Shown one piece after another: positions 8,477-16,669 of a stretch of DNA of 64,000 nt (the stretch's first letter is position 1; each line of letters begins with the position of its first letter). The position numbers were made by a program, and so were the translations under genes. The notes under the pieces are model-generated. The model worked only from the letters and a program-made list of their open reading frames with translations, ran no database searches and was not told where the DNA came from. This DNA is from Geomobilibacter sp964432205. GTDB taxonomy: Bacteria > Desulfobacterota > Desulfuromonadia > Geobacterales > DSM-12255. The stretch is taken from NCBI GenBank assembly GCA_964432205.1, contig CAYSMK010000004.1, positions 1 through 64,000 of the forward strand, given 5' to 3'.

Positions 8477-8638
8477 ATCGTGGGGCGTGGAGGTCCGGTG
8501 AAGCGAAACGACAGCGATTCCCGCGGCCGATGGGCAACGAGTCGCATTCGGAGTGCGAGGTCAGCCACTGTCCGTGCATGCTGGGAAAGGGTCAAATCGC
8601 GAGAGTTTGAGCGGAAGCGGGCCTCCACGCCCCACGAT
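8477..8638. ncRNA. Long inverted-repeat element, possible structured RNA
   Basis: The 260-base gap between leuB and hpnI is dominated by an inverted repeat. A 21-base arm at 8477-8497 pairs with 8618-8638 at 20 of 21 positions. The 120-base interior has further hairpins on the plus strand: TCGCA/TGCGA near 8540-8560 and TCAAA/TTTGA near 8592-8610. The interior contains GCCACTG followed by CTGGGAAAGG, which recalls part of cobalamin riboswitches, but I see no CAGGAGACC B12 box. No plus-strand gene follows. On the minus strand it lies upstream of the leuB promoter. It may be a structured RNA or a small non-autonomous element. Confidence 0.45.
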
Positions 8639-8646
8639 TCAACGGC

Positions 8647-9783
8647 TCACCCTATCTCCTCGATCGCCCCGCCCGGCCGGAGCCGGAACAGGTGCCCGCG
8701 CCAGCGGACCCGGTTGCCGAGGAACGCCAGCGCCCAGGTGGCGAAGGCGAGCAGGTCGCGTACCGGCAGGAGCCACAGGTAGCGGGGCAGGAGCCGGTCC
8801 TGCACGTACCGGCGGCTGAAGATCGTGACAACCAGACCGCGCACGACGTAGAGGAGCAGAACCGCCCACCAGCCGGCCGGGGAGAACCCGGCGATCAGGA
8901 GCGCGGCAAGCAGACCCACGAACGGCTGGGTGATCCCCGAAGCAAAGTAGCCGCCAGCACGGGAGGCCCGCATGGTCCGGCACCAGCGGAGTTGGCGGGA
9001 GAGGATGCCGCTCAGGCTCTCCCGCTTCATGACGCTCTCCACGAAGTAGCCGGACAGCTCCAGCCGGTACCCGGCCCTATGGATCTTGTTCCCCAACTGG
9101 TAGTCGTCGGCCAGGTAGTTCACCAGGGACGGAAAACCGCCAATGGCGTCCAGCGCCTCGCGGCGGCAGGCCATGGAGGCGCCCAGCGCAAAGGAGAGCC
9201 CCTCCAGCTTGAGCGCCACCATGACGTTGGGGATCATCTCCACCGTGAAGCCCAGCGCCTCGAAGACCGTTGCCAGGCCGTCCACCCGGGAGCTCCGGTA
9301 CAGGGAGGTGACCAGCCCGACAGCCGGGTCGGCAAAGGGGGCGCAGACCCGGGCCAGATACTCCGGCCCCACCCGGATGTCGCTGTCGCAGACGATGACG
9401 ATCCCGTGCTTCACCCTTGGCCAGGCGTTCATCAGGTTGCAGACCTTGTAGTTGGGACCGTGGATTGCGGGGTCGATCACCAGATCGATATCCACCGCAG
9501 GGAAGGCCTCCATCAGCCGGCGGATAACCGGCAGTGCCGGGTCATCGGCCGCGGCAACGGCGAAGACGAGCTGGTACGCCGGATACTCCTGGCAACAAAA
9601 GGAGGCGAAGTTGTCGAAACTCTCGGCATCCATCCCCTTTACCGGCTTGATGACACTGACCGGTGGCGTATGGTCCGCCAGCGGTTGCCGGCGGTCGAAA
9701 AAAGAGCGGCAGCAAAAGAGGCTGATCAGGCCGTAGGCGAGTGAGGGGAGAATGGCGATGAACGGGAGTATTGTTCGAAACAT
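8647..9783 (-). CDS. hpnI: Hopanoid glycosyltransferase HpnI (family 2)
   Basis: HpnI proteins attach N-acetylglucosamine to bacteriohopanetetrol. The 378-residue product has an N-terminal membrane segment (residues 1-25), a family 2 glycosyltransferase domain of the ceramide glucosyltransferase type (PPVSVIKPVKGMD, CDSDIRVGPEYL, a QLRWCRTMR motif near residue 290), and hydrophobic C-terminal segments. The preferred ATG (MFRTILPFIAIL) removes a 48-codon extension that runs through a heptamer repeat. Other hopanoid genes lie 17-26 kb away. Confidence 0.85.
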   Translation of the reverse strand: MFRTILPFIAILPSLAYGLISLFCCRSFFDRRQPLADHTPPVSVIKPVKGMDAESFDNFASFCCQEYPAYQLVFAVAAADDPALPVIRRLMEAFPAVDIDLVIDPAIHGPNYKVCNLMNAWPRVKHGIVIVCDSDIRVGPEYLARVCAPFADPAVGLVTSLYRSSRVDGLATVFEALGFTVEMIPNVMVALKLEGLSFALGASMACRREALDAIGGFPSLVNYLADDYQLGNKIHRAGYRLELSGYFVESVMKRESLSGILSRQLRWCRTMRASRAGGYFASGITQPFVGLLAALLIAGFSPAGWWAVLLLYVVRGLVVTIFSRRYVQDRLLPRYLWLLPVRDLLAFATWALAFLGNRVRWRGHLFRLRPGGAIEEIG

Positions 9784-9812
9784 AGATTTTTCAGGACGCA
9801 CGGGATGATGTG

Positions 9813-9842
9813 ATGCAGCACGCTGAACGCAGCACGCTGAAC
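9813..9842. repeat. Heptamer repeat upstream of hpnI
   Basis: The 14-mer GCAGCACGCTGAAC occurs twice in tandem and is itself two heptamers (GCAGCAC, GCTGAAC). The same words occur at 28775-28843 and 51795-51860. It lies in the hpnI / amidase divergent region. Confidence 0.7.
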
Positions 9843-9971
9843 GATTATACGGCCAGGGTACCACTCCCTCCGGCGGCACGCAAGGATTTCGGCGCCACTC
9901 GGCCCTCCGCGGATATTGCAGTACCACCCCGCCTGTGGTAACGTTGCCAAAACGCGCGCGGAGGAACCCGC

Positions 9972-10823
9972 ATGGACTTTACGGCCGCCCTGGCCCAGAT
10001 CAAACCAAAACTCGGCTGCCTGGCTGACAACCTTACCCTGGTGGAAGAGGCGGTCGAACATGGCATCCGGGAACAGGCAGACCTGATTCTCTTTCCCGAA
10101 CTGGCCCTGACCGGCTATTTCCTCAAGGACCTGGTGCCGGACGTGGCCCTCTCCCTGGACGCGCCGGAGATCGCCCGCCTCGCCGCGCTCTCCCGTCACA
10201 TCGCCATAGCCATCGGCCTGGTGGAGGTGACGCCGGACTACCGCTTCTTCAACACGGCCCTCTACCTGGAGGACGGCGCCATCCGCCACCTGCACCGCAA
10301 GGTCTACCTCCCCACCTACGGCCTGTTCGACGAACTGCGTTACCTGGCCCGGGGTGACCGGTTCCGGGCGTTCGACAGCAAGTTCGGCCGGCTCGGGATG
10401 CTGATCTGCGAAGACATGTGGCACCTCTCCGCCCCCTACATCCTGGCCATGGACGGCGCCACCACGCTGCTCTGCCTCTCCAGCAGCCCGGGGCGCGGCA
10501 TTTCCACCGACGACCGGCTCGGCTCGACCGCTGCCTGGCAGCGTCTCACCGCCACGACCGCCACCTTCCTCAATGCCCGGGTCCTCTACTGCAACCGGGT
10601 CGGCTACGAGGACGGGGTCAACTTCTGGGGTGGGTCGGAGGCGGTCGCCCCGTCCGGCTGCGCCATCGCCCGCGGCGCGATCATGGACGAGGATTTCGTC
10701 CTGGCCGCACTGAAGGAAGGTGAGCTCCGCCGGGAGCGGATCTTCTCCCCCATGATGCGGGACGAAAACCTGGCCCTGACCGTCCGCGAACTCTGCCGGA
10801 TCGAGGAGGAAAGCAGCCGATGA
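9972..10823 (+). CDS. Nitrilase-family glutaminase subunit for NAD synthetase
   Basis: A 283-residue carbon-nitrogen hydrolase. The Glu-Lys-Cys triad can be seen: E43 in FPELALTGYF, a lysine in HRKVYLPTYG, and a cysteine in MLICEDMWH. This resembles the N-terminal glutaminase domain of glutamine-dependent NadE as a free protein. Its stop overlaps the nadE start (ATGA at 10820-10823), so the two are translationally coupled and probably form a two-subunit enzyme in which this one supplies ammonia. It could instead be an independent amidase, but the coupling argues against that. Confidence 0.85.
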   Translation: MDFTAALAQIKPKLGCLADNLTLVEEAVEHGIREQADLILFPELALTGYFLKDLVPDVALSLDAPEIARLAALSRHIAIAIGLVEVTPDYRFFNTALYLEDGAIRHLHRKVYLPTYGLFDELRYLARGDRFRAFDSKFGRLGMLICEDMWHLSAPYILAMDGATTLLCLSSSPGRGISTDDRLGSTAAWQRLTATTATFLNARVLYCNRVGYEDGVNFWGGSEAVAPSGCAIARGAIMDEDFVLAALKEGELRRERIFSPMMRDENLALTVRELCRIEEESSR

Positions 10824-11641
10824 GCCAGTTGACCGTCAATACCGCGCTGCTGCGCCAGATCCTGGTCGGTTTCATCCGGGATGAGGTCTTGAAGGTGGGA
10901 GTAAAAAAGGGAGTGCTCGGATTATCGGGGGGGATCGACTCGGCCCTGGTGGTTTTCCTGGCAGCTGAGGCGCTGGGTCCGGAGAACATTCATGCGGTCT
11001 GCATGCCGTACCGGACCAGCAACCCGCAAAGCGAGGCCCATGCCCGCCTGGTGGCCGAGGCCTGCGGCGTCCGGTTCTCCGTCGTCCCGATCACGCCGAT
11101 GGTCGACGCCTACTTCGACAGTTTTCCCGATGCCGACAACATGCGGCGGGGGAACAAGATGGCACGGGAGAGGATGACCATCCTCTTCGACCAGTCGGCC
11201 CTGCACGGCGCCCTGGTGCTCGGCACCAGCAACAAGACCGAACTGCTGCTGGGCTACGGCACCCTGTACGGCGATATGGCCAGCGCCCTGAACCCGATCG
11301 GCGACATTTACAAGAGCCATGTCTGGCAACTCTCCGCGGCGGTCGGGGTGCCGCGGGAAGTGATCGAGAAGAAGCCGTCAGCCGACCTCTGGGACGGCCA
11401 GACCGACGAGCAGGAACTCGGCTTCACCTATCGGGACGTGGATGAATTGCTGTACCGGCTGGTCGACCTGCGGATGACCAGGGCCGAACTGGTTGCCGAG
11501 GGATTTGCCCCGGAGTTCATCGACACGGTCTCCCGTAAGGTCCAGAACTCCCATTTCAAGCGGCGGCTGCCGGTAATCGCCAAGGTATCCAACCGGACCA
11601 TCGACCGTGACTTCAGGTACGCGCGGGATTGGGGGAAGTAA
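10820..11641 (+). CDS. nadE: NAD synthetase (synthetase subunit)
   Basis: NadE amidates deamido-NAD using ATP. The 273-residue protein has the ATP pyrophosphatase loop SGGIDSALV near residue 39 and the later GTSNKTELLLGYGT and KKPSADLWDGQTDEQELG motifs. It lacks a fused glutaminase domain, which is supplied by the overlapping upstream gene. Its length is typical of the short, ammonia-type synthetases. Confidence 0.95.
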   Translation: MSQLTVNTALLRQILVGFIRDEVLKVGVKKGVLGLSGGIDSALVVFLAAEALGPENIHAVCMPYRTSNPQSEAHARLVAEACGVRFSVVPITPMVDAYFDSFPDADNMRRGNKMARERMTILFDQSALHGALVLGTSNKTELLLGYGTLYGDMASALNPIGDIYKSHVWQLSAAVGVPREVIEKKPSADLWDGQTDEQELGFTYRDVDELLYRLVDLRMTRAELVAEGFAPEFIDTVSRKVQNSHFKRRLPVIAKVSNRTIDRDFRYARDWGK

Positions 11642-11654
11642 ACCAGTTCAACGT

Positions 11655-11722
11655 TCTACGTTCAAAGTTCAATGTTTTTTTGAACCTTGAACCTTGAACC
11701 TTGAACCTTGAACCTTGAACTT
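11655..11722. repeat. TTGAACC heptamer array before rsmI
   Basis: Between nadE and rsmI the heptamer TTGAACC repeats about six times (11681-11722). It is preceded by GTTCAACGTTCTACGTTCAA, part of which could pair with the array. The array runs up to the rsmI start codon and replaces any clear ribosome-binding site. Confidence 0.8.
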
Positions 11723-12568
11723 ATGAAAAGTGGAACGCTTTACATAATAGCCACCCCTATCGGCAACCTGGAAGACATCACCTTCCGGGCGGTGCGGACC
11801 CTCAAGGAGGTGGATCTGATCGCTGCCGAGGATACCCGCCACAGCCGCAAGCTCCTGGCCCACTTCGGCATTGCGACGCCGCTCACCGCCTATCACGACC
11901 ACAACGAGCGGCTGAAGAGCGATCACCTCCTGAGCCTGCTCCGGGAAGGAAAGGACCTGGCGCTGATCACCGACGCCGGTACCCCGTGCATCGCCGATCC
12001 GGGCTACAGGATTGCCCAGGCCGCCGTAGCCGCCGGCATCAGGGTCGTGCCGATCCCCGGCCCGTCGGCGGTCATGGCCGCCCTCTCGGCAGCCGGACTC
12101 CCCACCGACCGCTTCGCCTTCGAGGGGTTCCTCCCTTCCCGTCAGGGCAAGCGACGGGCACGCCTGGCCGAACTGGTTGCTGAAGAACGGGTAATGATCT
12201 TCTACGAGGCACCGCACCGGCTCAGCGCCACCCTGGCCGACATGCTGGCCGTGCTCGGCAACCGGCAGGCCGTAGTGGCCCGAGAACTGACCAAGATCCA
12301 CGAAGAATTCCGCCACGGGACTGTTTCAGAGCTGATCGACTGGTGTGCCGCGCACGAGCCGCGGGGCGAACTGGTCATCCTTGTTACCCCGGCAGAGGCA
12401 GGCGAGGCGCCGGTTCAGAACCTGGAGACGGTCCTGGCGCAGTATCTTGCCGACAGAACCCTCAGTGTCAAGGAAGCCGTGGCCAGGGTGACGGCCGAGA
12501 CCGGCCTCCCCCGCCGGGAGGTTTATGCAGCCGCATTGAAACTGCGGGGACAGGTGACTGGGGAGTAA
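11723..12568 (+). CDS. rsmI: 16S rRNA (cytidine-1402 2'-O)-methyltransferase
   Basis: RsmI methylates the 2'-OH of C1402 in 16S rRNA near the decoding centre. The protein begins MKSGTLYIIATPIGNLEDIT, the family's signature, followed by AAEDTRHSRKLL, ALITDAGTPCIADPG and the PIPGPSAVMAALSAAGL block of the tetrapyrrole-methylase fold. About 281 residues. An in-frame ATG 15 bases earlier falls inside the heptamer array, so the later start was chosen. Confidence 0.95.
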   Translation: MKSGTLYIIATPIGNLEDITFRAVRTLKEVDLIAAEDTRHSRKLLAHFGIATPLTAYHDHNERLKSDHLLSLLREGKDLALITDAGTPCIADPGYRIAQAAVAAGIRVVPIPGPSAVMAALSAAGLPTDRFAFEGFLPSRQGKRRARLAELVAEERVMIFYEAPHRLSATLADMLAVLGNRQAVVARELTKIHEEFRHGTVSELIDWCAAHEPRGELVILVTPAEAGEAPVQNLETVLAQYLADRTLSVKEAVARVTAETGLPRREVYAAALKLRGQVTGE

Positions 12569-12577
12569 GGACCGGGT

Positions 12578-13732
12578 ATGTTCAAAGGGATTTCCGGCAA
12601 CATTCTGGCCCTGGGGCTGGTCAGTCTGCTGACCGACATCTCCAGCGAGATGATCTATCCGCTGCTCCCCCTCTTCGTGACCACCGTGCTCGGCGCAGGG
12701 CCGGCCTTCCTGGGGATGCTGGAGGGTGCGGCGGAATCCACCGCGGCCCTGCTCAAGCTGGCGTCCGGGATCGCCTCCGACGGTATGCCGCGCCGCAAAC
12801 CCCTGGTACTCTTCGGCTACACCCTCTCCTCCTGTGCACGACCGCTCATCGCCGCTGCCACCTCGCCGCTGGCCGTTCTCCTGATCCGGTTGGCCGACCG
12901 GGTGGGCAAAGGGGTCAGAACCTCCCCGCGGGACGCCCTGATTGCCGATTCGGTCGATCCATCGCTCCGCGGCAGGGCCTACGGTTTCCATCGTTCCATG
13001 GACCACGCCGGGGCGCTCGTCGGCCCCCTGCTGGCCACCCTGCTTCTGGCAACCGTGGTGCGGGATCTCCGCACCCTGTTCTGGCTTGCCGCCATCCCCG
13101 GCATAGCGGCACTGTTGGTCATCGTCTTCTTCGTCAGGGAACCTTCCCGCCGGGACGCACCCGGCACTGCCATCCGCCTGGTAACGCCGCGCGGCGATCT
13201 CCGCAGATTTCTCCTGATCCTCCTCCTCTTCACTCTGGGCAACTCTTCGGACGCCTTCCTGCTCCTGCGGGCCGGGACCCTGGGGGTGACGCCGGCCAAG
13301 CTCCCCCTTCTCTGGGCCTTCTTCCACCTGAGCAAGATGCTCACCGCCACCCCGTTCGGCGCCCTTTCCGACCGGCTCGGCCGCCGGAAGCTGATCATCG
13401 CCGGCTGGCTGGTCTATGCCCTTGCTTACCTGGGGTTCGCCGTCGCCACCACCGAATGGCAGATCTGGGCGCTCTTCGCCTTTTATGGTCTTTTCTACGG
13501 CCTGACGGAGGGAGTGGAAAAGGCAATGCTGGCCGATCTGTCCCCGACCACGGAGCGCGGCAGCGCCTTTGGCTGGTACAACTGCGCCATCGGTGCCGGG
13601 GCGCTCCCGGCCAGCCTGCTGTTCGGCTTTGCCTGGCAGCGGTTCTCGCCCCAGGCGGCGTTCGGCATGGGGGCGGTACTGGCCTTGATTGCTGCGCTCT
13701 TGCTCGTCTTACTGGTGAAAGAAAAGGTCTGA
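12578..13732 (+). CDS. MFS transporter
   Basis: A 384-residue major facilitator with about 12 hydrophobic segments in the inner membrane. The first loop has the family motif variant DGMPRRKPLV (around residue 68), and the second half has the repeated DRLGRRKLII. The substrate is unknown. It starts nine bases after rsmI ends, so the two are probably co-transcribed. The last 44 residues and about 20 bases past the stop have a diverged second copy at 15993-16151; see that entry. Confidence 0.9.
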   Translation: MFKGISGNILALGLVSLLTDISSEMIYPLLPLFVTTVLGAGPAFLGMLEGAAESTAALLKLASGIASDGMPRRKPLVLFGYTLSSCARPLIAAATSPLAVLLIRLADRVGKGVRTSPRDALIADSVDPSLRGRAYGFHRSMDHAGALVGPLLATLLLATVVRDLRTLFWLAAIPGIAALLVIVFFVREPSRRDAPGTAIRLVTPRGDLRRFLLILLLFTLGNSSDAFLLLRAGTLGVTPAKLPLLWAFFHLSKMLTATPFGALSDRLGRRKLIIAGWLVYALAYLGFAVATTEWQIWALFAFYGLFYGLTEGVEKAMLADLSPTTERGSAFGWYNCAIGAGALPASLLFGFAWQRFSPQAAFGMGAVLALIAALLLVLLVKEKV

Positions 13733-13772
13733 TGTGTGTCGGCGGAGGGAGAGTAACTGGTAGGGCAGGGAG

Positions 13773-14021
13773 TTACTTCATCAACTTGATGAGCAATGCA
13801 GCAATGAGGGCCGTCTGCAGGAACCCGGCTCCAACGATCCATCGAACCAGGTTTGCCTCCAGGGTTTTTACGGCAACTTCCAAGTCCTGCTTAGTTGCCA
13901 GATTCGCCTCACTTTGGGCGTCTTGAAATGCCTCGGAAATAGCCTCGGCCTGCTGCTCGGGAATTCCGGCTTCTTTCAGCTTTCTTATGAATTTATGCGT
14001 GTCGAAGGTAATGGTTGCCAT
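13773..14021 (-). CDS. Small coiled-coil membrane-anchored protein (DUF1640-like)
   Basis: An 82-residue protein, MATITFDTHKFIRKLKEAGI, followed by a heptad-rich segment (residues 15-55) and a C-terminal membrane helix (VGAGFLQTALIAALLIKLM). This layout matches the DUF1640/CCDC90-like family of bacterial coiled-coil proteins. The function is unknown; similar genes often accompany mobile or toxin-antitoxin loci. It is the first cargo gene after the MFS gene and points towards it. The ATG at 14021 has a GAGGAACAAAGA ribosome-binding site. Confidence 0.7.
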   Translation of the reverse strand: MATITFDTHKFIRKLKEAGIPEQQAEAISEAFQDAQSEANLATKQDLEVAVKTLEANLVRWIVGAGFLQTALIAALLIKLMK

Positions 14022-14118
14022 TCTTTGTTCCTCTTCGTTCGAAAGACTACCATATCGTGACACTCTTTTCAACGTAACCGTGGCGGCTTGTAAAACACCT
14101 AACGCAAATCTGAACAGA

Positions 14119-14508
14119 TCAAGCTAACGATACATTTGCTCCCAGCTTAACCCCTTTGCGCTGAAATTTCATATCGAACGTGTAAAATGGTCCTTGCTCG
14201 CCGCTGGCCACCAGATGCAGGGCGTCTGCAAAGTCGAGACCCTGGCGGTACAGATCAATGGCGCGGGCAACCTGTTCCGGCTGTTCGATCCGAACGATGG
14301 GCAACCCCAGCACAGTCAGCAGCGACTTGAAAATATTGGCTGCCGACAACTCGTACACGGCCCGAAGCACCCATTCCAGTTCCAGCAGGACGGTCTTCGG
14401 GACAAAGATCTCGTCCGCGCTCTGGAGCAGCCGCAGAGCGCGGACCGCCTGCTCCGGATCATCATTGGTAAGGTAGCGCACCCAGACATTGGTATCGACA
14501 GTTTTCAT
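14119..14508 (-). CDS. PIN-domain toxin (VapC-like)
   Basis: A 129-residue PIN-domain ribonuclease. Acidic active-site residues can be seen at MKTVDTNVWVRYL (D4), the ELEWVL glutamate and the DFADALHL aspartates. PIN toxins cleave tRNA or rRNA and are held inactive by their antitoxin. The gene starts three bases after the upstream AbrB-type antitoxin, the standard antitoxin-first order. Confidence 0.88.
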   Translation of the reverse strand: MKTVDTNVWVRYLTNDDPEQAVRALRLLQSADEIFVPKTVLLELEWVLRAVYELSAANIFKSLLTVLGLPIVRIEQPEQVARAIDLYRQGLDFADALHLVASGEQGPFYTFDMKFQRKGVKLGANVSLA

Positions 14509-14511
14509 GCG

Positions 14512-14775
14512 CTATTTCCGTCTCTTCCAGACCTTCCGCAACTCCTCCTCTACACCACGTGTCATCTCGTCAACCGACTTTCGAGCTCCGTGGTAACCGG
14601 CACAACCCAGTCCCTGCTCAAGTGTCGTTGCCGGGAAAAGCCGCGCCGGCTTGAGGATGATGCCGGCCGGAGTGTCCTCGATAATGAATTTCTCGCCTGG
14701 CACCCAATGGTGACTCTCGCGGATAGTTTTGGGAATGATGATCTGTCCCTTGCTCGACAATGTCGTGGTTTCCAT
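14512..14775 (-). CDS. AbrB/MazE-type antitoxin
   Basis: An 87-residue protein whose first 50 residues form a SpoVT/AbrB swapped-hairpin DNA-binding domain (TLSSKGQIIIPKTIRE). The C-terminal third is basic and charged and would wrap the PIN toxin encoded just downstream. Antitoxins of this type usually repress their own operon. Confidence 0.88.
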   Translation of the reverse strand: METTTLSSKGQIIIPKTIRESHHWVPGEKFIIEDTPAGIILKPARLFPATTLEQGLGCAGYHGARKSVDEMTRGVEEELRKVWKRRK

Positions 14776-15257
14776 GCTATCTCCAAAGTAAGATCAGGTA
14801 AGATCATGGTAGATGCTAACCGGTCTGATGTCAAGGAGTAGACGCCCCGCCCACCTCAGCGAACAAGCCCATCAAATAAAGGACTCCCTCTATTTTTCTT
14901 TCTTTGCCTTAGCAAGCAGTTCCAGCCCCTCTCCACATGAAGCTTAACTTTTATACAGCGGCATAGATTTATTCAAATCTTTGCATGTACTTTTGCAAGA
15001 GGCTCAAATGGTAGCATTTTTGCCACCGTGCCAAACAAGAAGTGATCAAAACCCATGGCACCCCATCCACAAGTCAAGTTATAAAGTATACTGTCCCGGG
15101 AATTTTCCAGTGCCCAAATCTGACCTCCTCAAGAAACGTTCCACTCGCGCAAGTTGTCCAAATTAGACCTCGCCGACGGCCAGGAATCTCACTACCTTTC
15201 CGTAATTCCAACTCTTTTTTACTGCACCGCACTATGTTTTATGCTACAAAATGCGCT
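14776..15257. other. AT-richer intergenic gap in the toxin-antitoxin island
   Basis: A 482-base stretch between the AbrB antitoxin and the HEPN gene with no convincing gene. It is less GC-rich than the flanking core genes. Short open frames here have no ribosome-binding sites or recognisable features. It presumably holds the divergent promoters of the two modules. Confidence 0.6.
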
Positions 15258-15638
15258 ATGATCGACATGGGCAAACAGATCCAGCATTGGCGTAATGGCG
15301 CGGACGAAGATTGGGCCGTAGCTCAGGAACTGATCGAACGGAACAAGATCAGACATGCGCTGTTCATTGCCCATCTTGCTCTGGAGAAAACGCTGAAAGC
15401 ACATATTTGCAGGAATACGCGAGAGTTGGCCCCACGTATTCACAACCTCGTGAGGTTGTCAGAAATTGCAGGTCTGGCGCTCTCCGAATGGCAAATCGAC
15501 TTGCTGGCTGACGTTAACGAGTTCAATATCGAAGGGAGGTATCCCGAAATGCTCATGCCCCCTTTGACACGTTCGGAAGCTGATGACTACATGGCGCGGA
15601 TAGCCGAGGTGTTGCAATGCTTGAACAGTCTGTTCTGA
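15258..15638 (+). CDS. HEPN-domain protein (toxin of a HEPN/MNT pair)
   Basis: A 126-residue HEPN protein. It begins MIDMGKQIQHWRNGADEDWA and carries the family pattern in which an N-terminal helix (DEDWAVAQELIERNKIRHALFIAHLALEK) is followed by a His/Arg-containing RNase-like site. Such proteins pair with a small nucleotidyltransferase antitoxin that inactivates them, by AMPylation in studied cases. The downstream MNT gene overlaps its end by 22 bases. A longer in-frame extension to 15042 lacks a ribosome-binding site and was rejected. Confidence 0.85.
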   Translation: MIDMGKQIQHWRNGADEDWAVAQELIERNKIRHALFIAHLALEKTLKAHICRNTRELAPRIHNLVRLSEIAGLALSEWQIDLLADVNEFNIEGRYPEMLMPPLTRSEADDYMARIAEVLQCLNSLF

Positions 15639-15943
15639 CATCCGTAAGGAAGTATCTCGCAGCACTCGCGTCACATGGCATCACGGTCGAGCATGCTGTC
15701 GTCTTCGGTTCTCTGGCCAAGGGACAGGCCAACGAACATAGCGACATTGATCTACTGGTCGTCTCGCCACAATTCGACGGGATGAAAGACAGAGGAAGCG
15801 TCAACCTCTTGTGGCGGGTCGCGGCTCGAATCGACAGCCGGATAGAGCCGATACCCTGCGGTTCCAGGCAATGGCGTGAAGACGACTCCAGCGCGATCAT
15901 CGAGATAGCCCGAAGAGAAGGCGAGATTCTGAAAGCAGCGTGA
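15617..15943 (+). CDS. Minimal nucleotidyltransferase (MNT antitoxin)
   Basis: A 108-residue nucleotidyltransferase with the core motif GSLAKGQANEHSDIDLLV (residues 31-48), including the catalytic D-x-D. It is short, as is usual for MNT antitoxins. It overlaps the HEPN gene, so the pair is translated together. Confidence 0.88.
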   Translation: MLEQSVLTSVRKYLAALASHGITVEHAVVFGSLAKGQANEHSDIDLLVVSPQFDGMKDRGSVNLLWRVAARIDSRIEPIPCGSRQWREDDSSAIIEIARREGEILKAA

Positions 15944-15992
15944 AAATCCCCCCAATTTCATCAATAGAACAATAACCAACAGCGTCCCTGAC

Positions 15993-16151
15993 GCCGTAAC
16001 CGGGGCACTCCCCGCCAGCCTCATCTTCGGCTTCGTCTGGCAGCGGTTCTCGCCGCAGGCGGCTTTCGGCATGGGGGCGAGTCTGGCGCTGGTTTCGGTG
16101 GTGCTGCTGATCTTGATGGTGAAAGAAAAGGTCTGATGTTGTGTCGGCGGT
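15993..16151 (+). pseudogene. Diverged copy of the MFS transporter 3' end
   Basis: The frame ending at the TGA at 16134-16136 encodes a copy of the last 44 residues of the MFS protein at 12578-13732, with 35 of 44 identical (for example WQRFSPQAAFGMGA and VKEKV). Homology continues about 15 bases past the stop (GTGTCGGCGG). There is no start or upstream domain. Both copies are followed directly by minus-strand cargo genes, suggesting that integration at the gene end displaced the older 3' end. Confidence 0.85.
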
Positions 16152-16160
16152 GGGAGCTTG

Positions 16161-16385
16161 CTACGCAGCATAGCGCAATATCTCAATCTCAGCGCCGCTC
16201 TTTACCGCCGCTTCCGCACGTGTCAGGAGTTTATCGGTCAACTCTTCGGAGAGATAATACTCGCCGCAGTTGTCGCAGACCTCCGCCGGTACGCCACGGA
16301 AAATGACCGTACAACCGTCACGCTCCAGGGTAACGGTAACCAGTCCGTCAACTGTTTCGCCGTTCTTACAGATAACACATTTCAT
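16161..16385 (-). CDS. YgiT-type zinc-finger antitoxin (MqsA N-terminal type)
   Basis: A 74-residue protein with two CxxC pairs, CVICKNG at residues 3-6 and CDNCGEYYLSEE near residue 37, as in YgiT/MqsA zinc-binding domains. There is no separate HTH domain. It overlaps the upstream DUF4258 toxin gene by four bases (ATGA), giving toxin-first order as in mqsRA. Confidence 0.85.
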   Translation of the reverse strand: MKCVICKNGETVDGLVTVTLERDGCTVIFRGVPAEVCDNCGEYYLSEELTDKLLTRAEAAVKSGAEIEILRYAA

Positions 16386-16669
16386 ACTGTTCTCCTCGAC
16401 TTGAAATCCTCAGTCCATTTTTGTCCATCTGGTACATATGCGGTCACAATATCGCACCGACCGGATATCGAATCAAATGCCACGACAACATGAATGGGCT
16501 TGGACGCAACGAAGCCAAATACAAGGCGACTGGGAAATGGTTTATCGTCAGGATATTCAGCAATAATGCTTCCTGTTGCCAGCACCTCACGTACGTCGCC
16601 GACCGATATCCCTCTCTGGAACATTCGTAAGACCGCATGTCGACTGAAAACTATTTCGGCACATTCCAT
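16382..16669 (-). CDS. DUF4258 toxin-like protein
   Basis: A 95-residue DUF4258 protein with the usual FSRHAVLRMFQRGIS start, an aromatic/hydrophobic core (VVVAFDSISGRCDIVTAYVP) and a basic tail. DUF4258 proteins are predicted RelE/MqsR-fold RNases. Translational overlap with a YgiT antitoxin supports a type II toxin-antitoxin pair. Confidence 0.83.
   Translation of the reverse strand: MECAEIVFSRHAVLRMFQRGISVGDVREVLATGSIIAEYPDDKPFPSRLVFGFVASKPIHVVVAFDSISGRCDIVTAYVPDGQKWTEDFKSRRTV

Noticed and set aside
8477..8638. Calling the element a cobalamin riboswitch
   Set aside because: Only partial motif resemblance and no B12 box or downstream gene on that strand, so it is listed as an unassigned structured element.
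12343..13926. 527-residue frame overlapping rsmI and the MFS gene
   Set aside because: It runs in another frame through two recognisable genes and has low-complexity sequence.
15042..15257. Longer start for the HEPN protein
   Set aside because: The extra 72 codons have no ribosome-binding site and no homology to the HEPN domain.
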